In this document: positions 1 through 5,790 of the stretch, piece after piece | How the letters are laid out: every line of letters begins with the position of its first letter | Numbering within the stretch: position 1 is the stretch's first letter | NCBI GenBank assembly: GCA_023451915.1 | Contig: JAEXXS010000262.1 | Span: forward strand, 1-7,109 | Source: Pseudomonadota bacterium | GTDB taxonomy: Bacteria > Pseudomonadota > Alphaproteobacteria > Rhizobiales > Rhizobiaceae | DNA length: 7,109 nucleotides | Direction: 5' to 3' | The notes under the pieces: generated by a model | What the model was told of the DNA's origin: nothing | Databases searched by the model: none | Seen by the model: only the letters and a program-made list of their open reading frames with translations | Position numbers and translations under genes: made by a program

Positions 1-822
1 GATGAAGACACGCTTCAGGATCTGGAAGACGTGCTGATCCAGGCCGATCTTGGCCTTGAAACCGCAATGCGCGTCACCGATGCGCTGGCCTCCGGGCGCT
101 ATGGCAAGGATGTTTCGAGCGATGAAGTGCGCTCGATCATGAGTACCGAAATCGAAAAAGTGCTGGCCCCTGTCGCCCAGCCGCTGGAACTCGACCTTTC
201 GCACAAGCCGCATGTCATTCTGGTGGTCGGCGTCAACGGCACCGGCAAGACCACGACCATCGGCAAGCTTGCAGCAAAGCTGACAGCAGGCGGGCTGAAA
301 GTCATGCTGGCGGCGGGGGACACTTTCCGCGCCGCAGCCATTGAACAGCTGCACATCTGGGGCGAACGCACCGGCGCGCCGGTTGTCTCGTCCAAGCTTG
401 GGGCGGATGCGGCGGGCCTTGCCTATGACGCCTGGGTAAAGGCCAAGGAGGCGGGCAGCGACGTGCTGATTATCGATACAGCCGGGCGCTTGCAGAACAA
501 GGCCGAGCTGATGGACGAACTTGCCAAGATCGTCCGCGTTCTCGGCAAACACGACCCGGAAGCGCCGCATACGGTGCTGCAAACGCTTGACGCAACGACC
601 GGCCAGAACGCGCTCAATCAGGTGGAAATTTTCAAAAATATCGCCGGCGTGAACGGGCTGGTCATGACCAAGCTTGACGGCACGGCGCGGGGCGGCATTC
701 TTGTGGCCATCTCGGCCAAGCACAAGCTGCCGGTCTATTTCATCGGTGTCGGCGAAGGCGTCGATGACCTCGAACCATTTGCGGCCAATGAATTTGCCCG
801 CGCCATTGCAGGAGTTGCCTGA
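1..822 (+). CDS. ftsY: Signal recognition particle receptor FtsY, C-terminal 273 residues (5' truncated by window)
   Basis: FtsY is the SRP receptor GTPase. It docks SRP-ribosome complexes at the inner membrane and pairs with the Ffh GTPase so that nascent membrane proteins reach SecYEG. The frame is open from base 1, so the gene starts upstream; the GTG at 31 is an internal valine, not a start. Counting from base 1, the end of the helical N domain (about residues 1-65) is followed by the NG GTPase core: P-loop GVNGTGKTT (77-85), DTFR with the AAAIEQL insertion-box helix (107-117), DTAGR (159-163), DATTGQN (198-204), TKLDG (223-227) and the closing [12 protein letters not shown] (249-260). 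The N-terminal acidic A domain expected in this family lies outside the window. The TGA stop overlaps the next ATG (TGATG), suggesting translational coupling to yciB. Identification is firm; Ffh is excluded by the lack of an M domain after the G domain. Confidence 0.97.
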   Translation, partial: DEDTLQDLEDVLIQADLGLETAMRVTDALASGRYGKDVSSDEVRSIMSTEIEKVLAPVAQPLELDLSHKPHVILVVGVNGTGKTTTIGKLAAKLTAGGLKVMLAAGDTFRAAAIEQLHIWGERTGAPVVSSKLGADAAGLAYDAWVKAKEAGSDVLIIDTAGRLQNKAELMDELAKIVRVLGKHDPEAPHTVLQTLDATTGQNALNQVEIFKNIAGVNGLVMTKLDGTARGGILVAISAKHKLPVYFIGVGEGVDDLEPFAANEFARAIAGVA

Positions 823-1484
823 TGGAGCACCCCGTCTTCGAACGCGATCCATCGCAGAAGAGCGAAGCCGAGCGCAAGGAAATACCGCCTTTGCTCAAGC
901 TGGCGCTGGAGCTGGGGCCGCTTCTGGTGTTCTTCTTCGCCAATGCGCGCGGCGAAACGCTGATCGAGCGTTTTCCGGTGCTGGCCTCCATTGGCGAACC
1001 GATCTTTCTCGCCACCGCCCTTTTCATGGTCGCGACGGTGATCGCGCTTGGCATTTCATGGGCCATGACGCGCACGCTGCCCATCATGCCGCTCATTTCC
1101 GGCATCGTGGTGCTGGTGTTTGGCGCGCTGACGCTCTGGCTGCACAACGACACCTTCATCAAGATGAAGCCCACCATCGTGAATACACTGTTCGGCGCGA
1201 TTCTCCTCGGCGGCCTGTTCTTCGGCAAATCGCTTCTGGGTTATGTGTTCGATTCGGCCTTCCGGCTTGATGCCGAGGGCTGGAAAAAGCTCACCTTCCG
1301 CTGGGGCCTGTTCTTCATCTTTCTGGCGATCGCCAATGAAGTTGTCTGGCGCAATTTCTCCACCGATGCCTGGGTTTCGTTCAAGGTCTGGGGCATCATG
1401 CCCATCACCATCGTCTTCACGCTTTTACAAATGCCGCTGATCCAGAAGCATTCATTGACAGAGGACAATAAGCCCGCATCATAG
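822..1484 (+). CDS. yciB: Inner membrane-spanning protein YciB / intracellular septation protein A
   Basis: This 220-residue polytopic membrane protein belongs to the YciB/IspZ family, linked in enterobacteria and Shigella to cell-envelope integrity and septation; its biochemical activity is not established. A charged cytoplasmic head (about 1-22) leads into the family signature [12 protein letters not shown] (30-41). Hydrophobic segments follow near 61-82, 86-107, 118-142, 161-172 and 190-208. Other hallmarks are the [20 protein letters not shown] stretch (105-124), [13 protein letters not shown] (154-166), ANEVVWR (171-177) and WVSFKVWG (184-191). The length is slightly above the roughly 180 of the enterobacterial protein, because of the extended head and tail. 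The ATG shares its A with the ftsY stop; no strong independent Shine-Dalgarno is seen beyond GGAG at 811-814, so coupled translation is likely. A 32-bp gap separates it from gloB. Confidence 0.93.
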   Translation: MEHPVFERDPSQKSEAERKEIPPLLKLALELGPLLVFFFANARGETLIERFPVLASIGEPIFLATALFMVATVIALGISWAMTRTLPIMPLISGIVVLVFGALTLWLHNDTFIKMKPTIVNTLFGAILLGGLFFGKSLLGYVFDSAFRLDAEGWKKLTFRWGLFFIFLAIANEVVWRNFSTDAWVSFKVWGIMPITIVFTLLQMPLIQKHSLTEDNKPAS

Positions 1485-1516
1485 TCATATGAAAAGAGGC
1501 ATTGAGGAATCGCGGC

Positions 1517-2311
1517 ATGGTCGAAATCGCACCAAAGCTTGAGCCAAAGCTTGAAATCGAACAGTTCATCTGCCGCAGCGACAATTACGGCGTCCTGATC
1601 CACGATCCGGTCAGCGCGCTGACTGCGGCCATCGATGCGCCCGACGCCCATGCCATAGAAGCAGCGCTTGAACGGCGCGGCTGGACGCTGGACTTCATTT
1701 TCACCACCCATCATCATCTCGACCATGTCGAAGGCAATGCCGCGCTGAAAAAGAAATTCGGCCTCAGCATCATCGGCCCCCGGGACGAAGAGAGCAAAAT
1801 CCCCGTCATCGACCGCACAGTCCGCGACGGTGACGAATTCACCTTCGGCCTTTTCACGGTGAGGGTCATCGCAACACCGGGCCATACGGCAGGCGAGATT
1901 TCCTATCATATCCCGGACGCCAGGGCGGTTTTCACCGGCGATACGCTGTTTGCGCTTGGCTGTGGACGCCTCTTTGAGGGAACGCCCGCCACGATGTTCC
2001 GCTCGTTGCAAAAACTCGTCGCCCTGCCCGGCGACACCGCCGTCTATTGCGGTCACGAATATACCGAAAGCAATGCGCGCTTTGCGCTGACTATCGATCC
2101 GGATAATTCGGCGCTGAAAGAACGCGCGCTGGAGATCGGTCGGCTGCGCGCCGCCGACAAGATGACCTTGCCCTCAAGCATCAGTCTCGAAATGGCCACC
2201 AATCCTTTTCTGCGCTGGCATGACAGCCGCATTCGCGCCCGTCTTGGCATGCAGGATGCGCCTGATGAAGCCGTGTTTGCAGAGATTCGCAAGCGCAAAG
2301 ACTTGTTTTAG
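1517..2311 (+). CDS. gloB: Hydroxyacylglutathione hydrolase (glyoxalase II)
   Basis: Glyoxalase II hydrolyses S-D-lactoylglutathione to D-lactate and glutathione, the second step of methylglyoxal detoxification in the cytoplasm. The 264-residue product has the metallo-beta-lactamase fold with the dinuclear metal motif THHHLDH (64-70; ligands H65, H67, D69, H70), then PGHTAGE (H123), FTGDTLF (D142) and YCGHEYT (H180). The C-terminal HAGH domain ends in IRKRKDLF, whose R258 and K261 match the basic pair that grips glutathione in the human enzyme. The length is normal for the family. I chose ATG 1517 over an in-frame TTG at 1502: GAGGA at 1504-1508 is spaced 8 bases from the ATG, while the AGAGG before the TTG leaves only 2 bases. 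It follows yciB by 32 bp and may share its transcript. All catalytic residues are present. Confidence 0.95.
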   Translation: MVEIAPKLEPKLEIEQFICRSDNYGVLIHDPVSALTAAIDAPDAHAIEAALERRGWTLDFIFTTHHHLDHVEGNAALKKKFGLSIIGPRDEESKIPVIDRTVRDGDEFTFGLFTVRVIATPGHTAGEISYHIPDARAVFTGDTLFALGCGRLFEGTPATMFRSLQKLVALPGDTAVYCGHEYTESNARFALTIDPDNSALKERALEIGRLRAADKMTLPSSISLEMATNPFLRWHDSRIRARLGMQDAPDEAVFAEIRKRKDLF

Positions 2312-2312
2312 G

Positions 2313-2328
2313 GCCGCCGCCTGCGGCG
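2313..2328 (+). terminator. Short GC hairpin just after gloB, weak terminator candidate
   Basis: Two bases after the gloB stop, GCCGC and GCGGC (about 2316-2320 and 2323-2327) can pair in a compact GC-rich stem. No run of T follows (the next bases are ACCGCTCTCTAG), so this is not a canonical intrinsic terminator. It could be a 3'-end stabilising stem or chance GC symmetry. Its position at the end of a gene cluster is the main argument for it. Confidence 0.3.
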
Positions 2329-2337
2329 ACCGCTCTC

Positions 2338-2396
2338 TAGAATTGTTTCACGCATGATCTTGTCTGGAAACTCTGCAACTTTTCAGGATTATGCTT
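2338..2396. repeat. Degraded palindromic intergenic element of the rhizobial type
   Basis: After TAGAATTGTTTCAC, the arms GCATGATC (2352-2359) and GATTATGC (2387-2394) form an inverted repeat with a single T for C change. Partly complementary inner segments TCTGGAAA and TTTCAGGA continue the stem with mismatches. I recall very similar sequence (a GCATGATC arm, GGAAA, then a TTTTC..GGATCATGC arm) as a high-copy dispersed palindrome in Rhizobiales, akin to the rhizobial intergenic mosaic elements. The copy number cannot be tested here. It ends about 7 bases before the next gene's first possible ATG, so it would form part of that gene's leader. No convincing -35/-10 pair was seen in it. Confidence 0.5.
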
Positions 2397-2403
2397 TTAG
2401 GAA

Positions 2404-2904
2404 ATGACGACGATGACCCTTTCCCGCTTCAAAAGCCTGAACCGCGCCGCCCTCTTCGGCCTGTCGCTTGTTGTCTTGCCTGTTTCTGCCGGAATGGCCC
2501 ATGCGGAAGACATTCTGTCGATCGCCACACCGCCGCAAATACCGGCTGAAATCAACAATTTCAAGCTGACCGAAGATCTCCTGACGCGCATGGAAAAAAT
2601 TCATGGCGAACTGGAGCGGATGCAACTCTCGCCCACCTCGGAAGAGGGACAGGATGCACGGCCCTCGATGGATTCCATGGTGAAAAGCATCGAGTCGCGC
2701 CCGCAGGTCGTGGAACTGATGAAGGCGCAGAACATCACACCGCGTGATTATCTTCTGGCCTATTTCGCCATGATGAGCGCCCTTGCCGCCGCCGATGCGG
2801 AAGAAGAAGACCAGCTTGTCGACGAAGTGAAAGGGATCAATCCCGAACACCTCGCCTTCGGCAAACAATATGGCGACCGCATCCGCGATCTGATCGGCGA
2901 ATAA
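2404..2904 (+). CDS. Small exported helical protein of unknown function
   Basis: I do not recognise a named family. The 166-residue product opens with a typical signal peptide: basic n-region (R8, K10, R14), hydrophobic core (about 15-29) and an AHA-ED cleavage site after residue 34, giving a mature periplasmic protein of about 132 residues. The mature part looks alpha-helical and acidic, with an EEEDQ cluster near 138-142 and no cysteine. The block ELMKAQNITPRDYLLAYFAMMSA (about 101-123) and the tail INPEHLAFGKQYGDRIRDL resemble short secreted proteobacterial proteins with an 'ITPRDY...NxAF' pattern; that resemblance is from memory. AGGA at 2399-2402 is only 1 base from ATG 2404 but 10 from the in-frame ATG at 2413, which may be the true start (163 residues). 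A palindromic element lies directly upstream and a repeat pair downstream. No function is inferred. Confidence 0.75.
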   Translation: MTTMTLSRFKSLNRAALFGLSLVVLPVSAGMAHAEDILSIATPPQIPAEINNFKLTEDLLTRMEKIHGELERMQLSPTSEEGQDARPSMDSMVKSIESRPQVVELMKAQNITPRDYLLAYFAMMSALAAADAEEEDQLVDEVKGINPEHLAFGKQYGDRIRDLIGE

Positions 2905-2939
2905 GTCTCACCCGTTCGCTCTGCGCCCCAACTCCAGCG

Positions 2940-3048
2940 CCCCTCATCCTGAGGAGCCGTCGAAGACGGCGTCTCGAAGGATCAGGAGCCGTAACCATTC
3001 CCCCTCGCCCTTCGAGACGGTGCTGCGCACCTCCTCAGGATGAGGGGG
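2940..3048. repeat. Two inverted copies of a palindromic intergenic repeat in a convergent gap
   Basis: Copy A spans about 2940-2986 on the plus strand and copy B about 3003-3047 on the minus strand. They share a perfect 17-base outer arm (CCCCTCATCCTGAGGAG at 2940-2956; its complement at 3031-3047) and an identical inner block CGTCTCGAAGG (2970-2980; complement at 3009-3019). Between these, each copy has its own tip hairpin: CCGTC-GAA-GACGG in A (2957-2969) and GTGC-GCA-GCAC in B (3020-3030). Each copy can also fold alone, since CCTCATCCT nearly pairs with AGGATCAGG in A and with a diverged AGGGCGAGG in B. The motif resembles dispersed palindromes I recall from many Rhizobiales genomes. It lies between convergent genes, so transcripts from either side would carry strong hairpins there. 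Confidence 0.85.
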
Positions 3049-3060
3049 AGTGGGTTGCCT

Positions 3061-5271
3061 TTATTGCCGTAAAAGCCGCAGCGCATTGATCGTCACCAGC
3101 ACGGTTGCGCCGGTATCGGCCAGAATGGCGGGCCACAGGCCGGTAATGCCGAGCACCGTGGTCACCAGAAAGACTGCCTTCAGGCCGAGCGCAATGGTAA
3201 TATTCTGATGAATATTGCGCATAGTGCGCTTCGACAGATCGACCATTGCCACCACATCGCCGACCCGGCCATGCAGCACGGCTGCATCAGCCGTTTCCAG
3301 CGCCACATCGGTGCCGCCGCCCATGGCAATGCCGACATCGGCAGCAGCAAGCGCTGGCGCATCGTTGATACCGTCGCCAATCTTGGCAACGATTCGCCCC
3401 TCACCCCGCAATTCGCCGACAATGCGCTGCTTGTCCTCAGGCAACAGTTCCGCGCGCACATCGATGCCAAGATCGCGCCCGATGGCTTCCGCCGTGCGGT
3501 GGTTGTCGCCCGTCAGCATCACCGTGCGGATACCGGCATCTTTCAGGGCTTTAAGCCCGGCAATGGCGTCGGCGCGCGGTTCGTCACGCATGGCGATGGC
3601 GCCGGCAATCTTGCCGTCGGCTACCAGCACCGAAACCGTCTTGCCTTCATCGTTGCAGGCGGCGATGCGTGCGGCGAGTTCATCGGGGATCGCCGCCACA
3701 TCATTGGCCGCCTTGCGCGACCCAAGAAACAGGTCGATGCCGTCGGCTGCGCCGGAAACGCCCTTGCCGCCATGGGCCTTGCCTTTCGCGACCGCAGAAA
3801 GCTTCAGCCCGCGCTCGTCTGCCGCCGACACGATGGCCAGCGCCAGCGGATGGCTTGAACCCGCATCGAGCGATGCCGCAAGGCGCAACACCTTATCCTC
3901 CGGCAGAGCACCGGCGAGCACGTCGGTAACCTTCGGCTTGCCTTCCGTCAGCGTGCCGGTTTTGTCGAAACAGGCGGTGGTGATCTTGCCGATGGTTTCA
4001 AGCACCGCGCCGCCCTTCAGGAGAAGGCCGCGCCGGGCGCCAGACGACAGAGCCGCAGCGATTGCAGCTGGTGTGGAAATGACCAGCGCGCAGGGGCAGC
4101 CGATCAGCAGGATCGCAAGGCCCTTATAGATCCACTCGCCCCATGCAGCTCCGGCCACCAGCGGCGGCAGAATGGCCACCAATGCGGCAACCACCACCAC
4201 ACCGGGGGTGTAATAGGTCGAGAAGCGATTGATAAAACGCTCGGTCGGGGCCTTGGCTTCCTGCGCTTCCTCCACCAGCCGCACGACGCGCGCTATGGTG
4301 TTGTCCCGTGCCTCCGCCGTCACTTTCACGCGCAGCAGACCGTCGCCATTGATGGTTCCGGCAAAGACGGTGTCGCCTGCGGCCTTGCCGACCGGCGTGC
4401 TTTCGCCGGTCACGGGCGCTTCGTCGATAGCGCTTTCACCAGACAGAATTTCACCATCCGCTGGCATACGGTCGCCGGGACGCACGGAAATGACATCGCC
4501 CACGACAAGGCTGTCGGCGGCGACTTCCGCAGTCGCGCCATTGCGTTCCAGAAAGGCAGTCTTGGGGACAAGGGCAGTCAACGACTGGATACTGGCCCGC
4601 GCCTTGCCCGCCGCAACACCTTCCAGCAATTCGCCAACGAGGAACAGGAACACGACCGCCGCCGCTTCCTCCGTCGCGCCGATGATGACCGCGCCGATGG
4701 CTGCAATCGTCATCAGCATTTCGATGGAAAACGGCGTTCCGTTGACTGCCGCCGTATAGGCGCGCCATGCAATCGGCACGAGACCGATCAGCATCGCCGC
4801 TGTAAAGGCCCACAGAGCGACCGGCGGATAAAGATGGCCGATCACATAGGCCGCCACCAGACCGCCGCCACAAAGCAGCATCGTGCGGCCCTTGTCGGTC
4901 CGCCACCATGGCAAAGGCTTTGCCGGCGTCACCGATTGATGCGTGTGCGCATGGTCGTGGTCATGCCCGGCACAGCTGCCATGATCGTGATCATGGTCAT
5001 GGTCATGCGAATGACCGTGAGTCCCATGTTCCTCAGCGCGCTTTTCGGCAGTCAAACGTTCGACGCCATAGCCAAGGCTGCGCACCTTCTTTTCCATGTT
5101 TTCCGGATCGCCGCTGCCATCATGCAGCACGGTCATTGTGCCAGCCGTCACCGAAACGGAGACGTCTTCTACCCCCGGCACGCGGCGTATGGCAGTATCG
5201 ATCTTGGTTGCGCAGGAGGCGCAGTCCATGCCGTCCACGCGAAAACGAATCTGGTTTATTGCCTTATTCAT
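3061..5271 (-). CDS. cadA: Zn2+/Cd2+/Pb2+-exporting P1B-type ATPase
   Basis: This 736-residue inner-membrane pump uses ATP to export soft divalent metals. In order it has an N-terminal heavy-metal domain with GMDCASC (14-20), a His-rich linker (82-111, 13 His), and eight predicted membrane segments (about 130-150, 152-172, 181-198, 201-218, 354-378, 384-402, 689-708, 712-733). Functional motifs are actuator TGES (288-291), intramembrane CPC (392-394), phosphorylation DKTGT (436-440), HP (474-475), TGDN (587-590) and GDGINDAP (632-639). K698 and D719 in the last two membrane helices fit the ZntA-like (P1B-2) metal site rather than a copper pump. The frame stays open upstream for 82 more codons, but that stretch crosses the operator and the divergent regulator. 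ATG 5269-5271 has AAGGG six bases upstream and starts just before the domain. A MerR-type operator controls it. The symbol zntA would be equally fair. Confidence 0.95.
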   Translation of the reverse strand: MNKAINQIRFRVDGMDCASCATKIDTAIRRVPGVEDVSVSVTAGTMTVLHDGSGDPENMEKKVRSLGYGVERLTAEKRAEEHGTHGHSHDHDHDHDHGSCAGHDHDHAHTHQSVTPAKPLPWWRTDKGRTMLLCGGGLVAAYVIGHLYPPVALWAFTAAMLIGLVPIAWRAYTAAVNGTPFSIEMLMTIAAIGAVIIGATEEAAAVVFLFLVGELLEGVAAGKARASIQSLTALVPKTAFLERNGATAEVAADSLVVGDVISVRPGDRMPADGEILSGESAIDEAPVTGESTPVGKAAGDTVFAGTINGDGLLRVKVTAEARDNTIARVVRLVEEAQEAKAPTERFINRFSTYYTPGVVVVAALVAILPPLVAGAAWGEWIYKGLAILLIGCPCALVISTPAAIAAALSSGARRGLLLKGGAVLETIGKITTACFDKTGTLTEGKPKVTDVLAGALPEDKVLRLAASLDAGSSHPLALAIVSAADERGLKLSAVAKGKAHGGKGVSGAADGIDLFLGSRKAANDVAAIPDELAARIAACNDEGKTVSVLVADGKIAGAIAMRDEPRADAIAGLKALKDAGIRTVMLTGDNHRTAEAIGRDLGIDVRAELLPEDKQRIVGELRGEGRIVAKIGDGINDAPALAAADVGIAMGGGTDVALETADAAVLHGRVGDVVAMVDLSKRTMRNIHQNITIALGLKAVFLVTTVLGITGLWPAILADTGATVLVTINALRLLRQ
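4939..5028 (-). other. His-rich metal-binding linker of the ATPase, repetitive His-Asp codons
   Basis: Residues 82-111 of the ATPase contain 13 histidines in 30 positions plus one cysteine (C100), mostly as alternating His-Asp. The uninterrupted H-D run at residues 89-97 is encoded at 4981-5007 by near-identical six-base units (variants of CATGAC/CACGAT on the coding strand). Such loops in ZntA/CadA-like pumps and zinc carriers are thought to buffer or sense metal. The linker sits between the CxxC domain and the first membrane helix, on the cytoplasmic side. Confidence 0.85.
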
Positions 5272-5293
5272 GACCTGCCCTTTCGGAGCACTC

Positions 5294-5321
5294 TTGAATT
5301 GTCCTGAACAAGGTCTACATC
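5294..5321 (+). promoter_or_regulatory. Putative promoter of the regulator gene
   Basis: TTGAAT (5294-5299) and TACATC (5316-5321) on the plus strand are 16 bp apart. Transcription would begin near 5328, inside the operator, leaving a leader of about 22 bases that still includes GAGGAG 10 bases before the ATG. Binding of the regulator to the dyad would block this start, the usual autorepression of MerR-type genes. Assigned by hexamer match and position only. Confidence 0.45.
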
Positions 5322-5342
5322 CTCTAGTGACTAGAGGAGCAA
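5312..5342 (-). promoter_or_regulatory. MerR-type promoter of the ATPase gene
   Basis: Reading the minus strand, TTGCTC (5342-5337) and TAGACC (5317-5312) are separated by 19 bp, which the operator dyad almost fills. A 19-20 bp spacer with a centred dyad is the hallmark of promoters activated by MerR-family regulators, which untwist DNA to realign the two hexamers. The inferred start of transcription is near 5305, giving a leader of about 34 bases. The -10 hexamer is a poor match to consensus, as expected for an activator-dependent promoter. Confidence 0.7.
5320..5338. promoter_or_regulatory. Perfect dyad operator for the MerR/CadR-like regulator
   Basis: TCCTCTAG (5320-5327), spacer TGA, and CTAGAGGA (5331-5338) form a perfect 8-3-8 inverted repeat. 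The half-sites closely resemble the CTATAG/CTAGAG-type arms of CadR, PbrR and ZntR operators. It sits inside the ATPase promoter spacer and just downstream of the regulator's probable -10. One dimer could therefore activate the ATPase and repress its own gene. The right arm also contains most of the regulator's ribosome binding site (GAGGAG, 5334-5339). Confidence 0.85.
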
Positions 5343-5349
5343 GAGAAAA

Positions 5350-5775
5350 ATGACAAACAGCCTTCCCATTGGCGAAGCCTCCAAGGCCAGCGGCGTCAAG
5401 GTGCCGACCATCCGCTATTATGAGCAGATCGGACTTCTGCCCGTGCCGCCGCGCACGGAGGGCAATCGCCGCCTTTATGACAAGCGCGATGTCGAGCGGC
5501 TTTTGTTCATTCGCCATGCGCGCGATCTGGGCTTCGAAGTGGATTCGATCCGCACATTGCTCGACTTGCAGGACAATCCGGATCAGTCATGCGCCACAGC
5601 CGACGCCATCGCCCGCGCCCGGCTTGTTGATGTCGAGCATCGTATCGCCAAGCTTCTGTCGCTGAAGACGGAACTGCAACGGATGCTGGAATGCACGGCG
5701 CATGGCCGCATTGACCAATGCCGGGTGATCGAAATTCTGGGCAATCACGACGAGTGCCTGCATCCGGCGCACTGA
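5350..5775 (+). CDS. cadR: MerR-family metal-responsive regulator, CadR/ZntR/PbrR-like
   Basis: This 141-residue cytoplasmic dimer should sense Cd, Pb or Zn and activate the divergent ATPase. Residues 4-30 hold the helix-turn-helix (IGEASKASGVKVPTIRYYE), followed by the MerR wing (RTEGNRRLYDKRDV, 35-48) and a second DNA-binding helix pair up to about 73. A long dimerisation helix runs from about 82 to 112. Metal ligands are visible: C81 before the dimer helix, and C115 and C124 in the loop after it, with H118 between. One Cys at 115 rather than the CC pair of E. coli ZntR favours the three-cysteine CadR/PbrR type. The tail (H133, C136, H138, H141) could bind a second metal, as CadR's His-rich tail does. 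ATG 5350 has GAGGAG at 5334-5339. It ends 15 bp from the convergent DUF3108-like gene. Which metal it senses is not decidable from sequence. Confidence 0.9.
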   Translation: MTNSLPIGEASKASGVKVPTIRYYEQIGLLPVPPRTEGNRRLYDKRDVERLLFIRHARDLGFEVDSIRTLLDLQDNPDQSCATADAIARARLVDVEHRIAKLLSLKTELQRMLECTAHGRIDQCRVIEILGNHDECLHPAH

Positions 5776-5790
5776 CCGCGCATTGAGGCT

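Noticed and set aside
1241..2056. A 271-codon minus-strand open frame opposite yciB and gloB.
   Set aside because: It lies antisense to the well-supported yciB and gloB genes, including the glyoxalase metal motif, and has no recognisable features.
2940..3048. A CRISPR array or insertion-sequence end at the repeat pair.
   Set aside because: Only two copies exist, in inverted rather than direct orientation, with no regular spacers, transposase frame or target-site duplication.
3215..4129. A 304-codon plus-strand open frame opposite the ATPase gene.
   Set aside because: It is antisense to the conserved ATP-binding and membrane regions, is rich in Ala, Ser, Arg and Pro as GC-rich shadow frames are, and has no recognisable domain.
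5272..5517. An 82-codon in-frame extension at the N terminus of the ATPase.
   Set aside because: It crosses the operator, the ATPase's own inferred promoter and the start of the regulator gene on the other strand. The ATG at 5271 has a good ribosome site and begins immediately before the metal-binding domain.
5776..5790. A terminator between the regulator and the DUF3108-like gene.
   Set aside because: The 15-bp gap has no stem with a following T run; termination must use coding-region signals, Rho, or read through.
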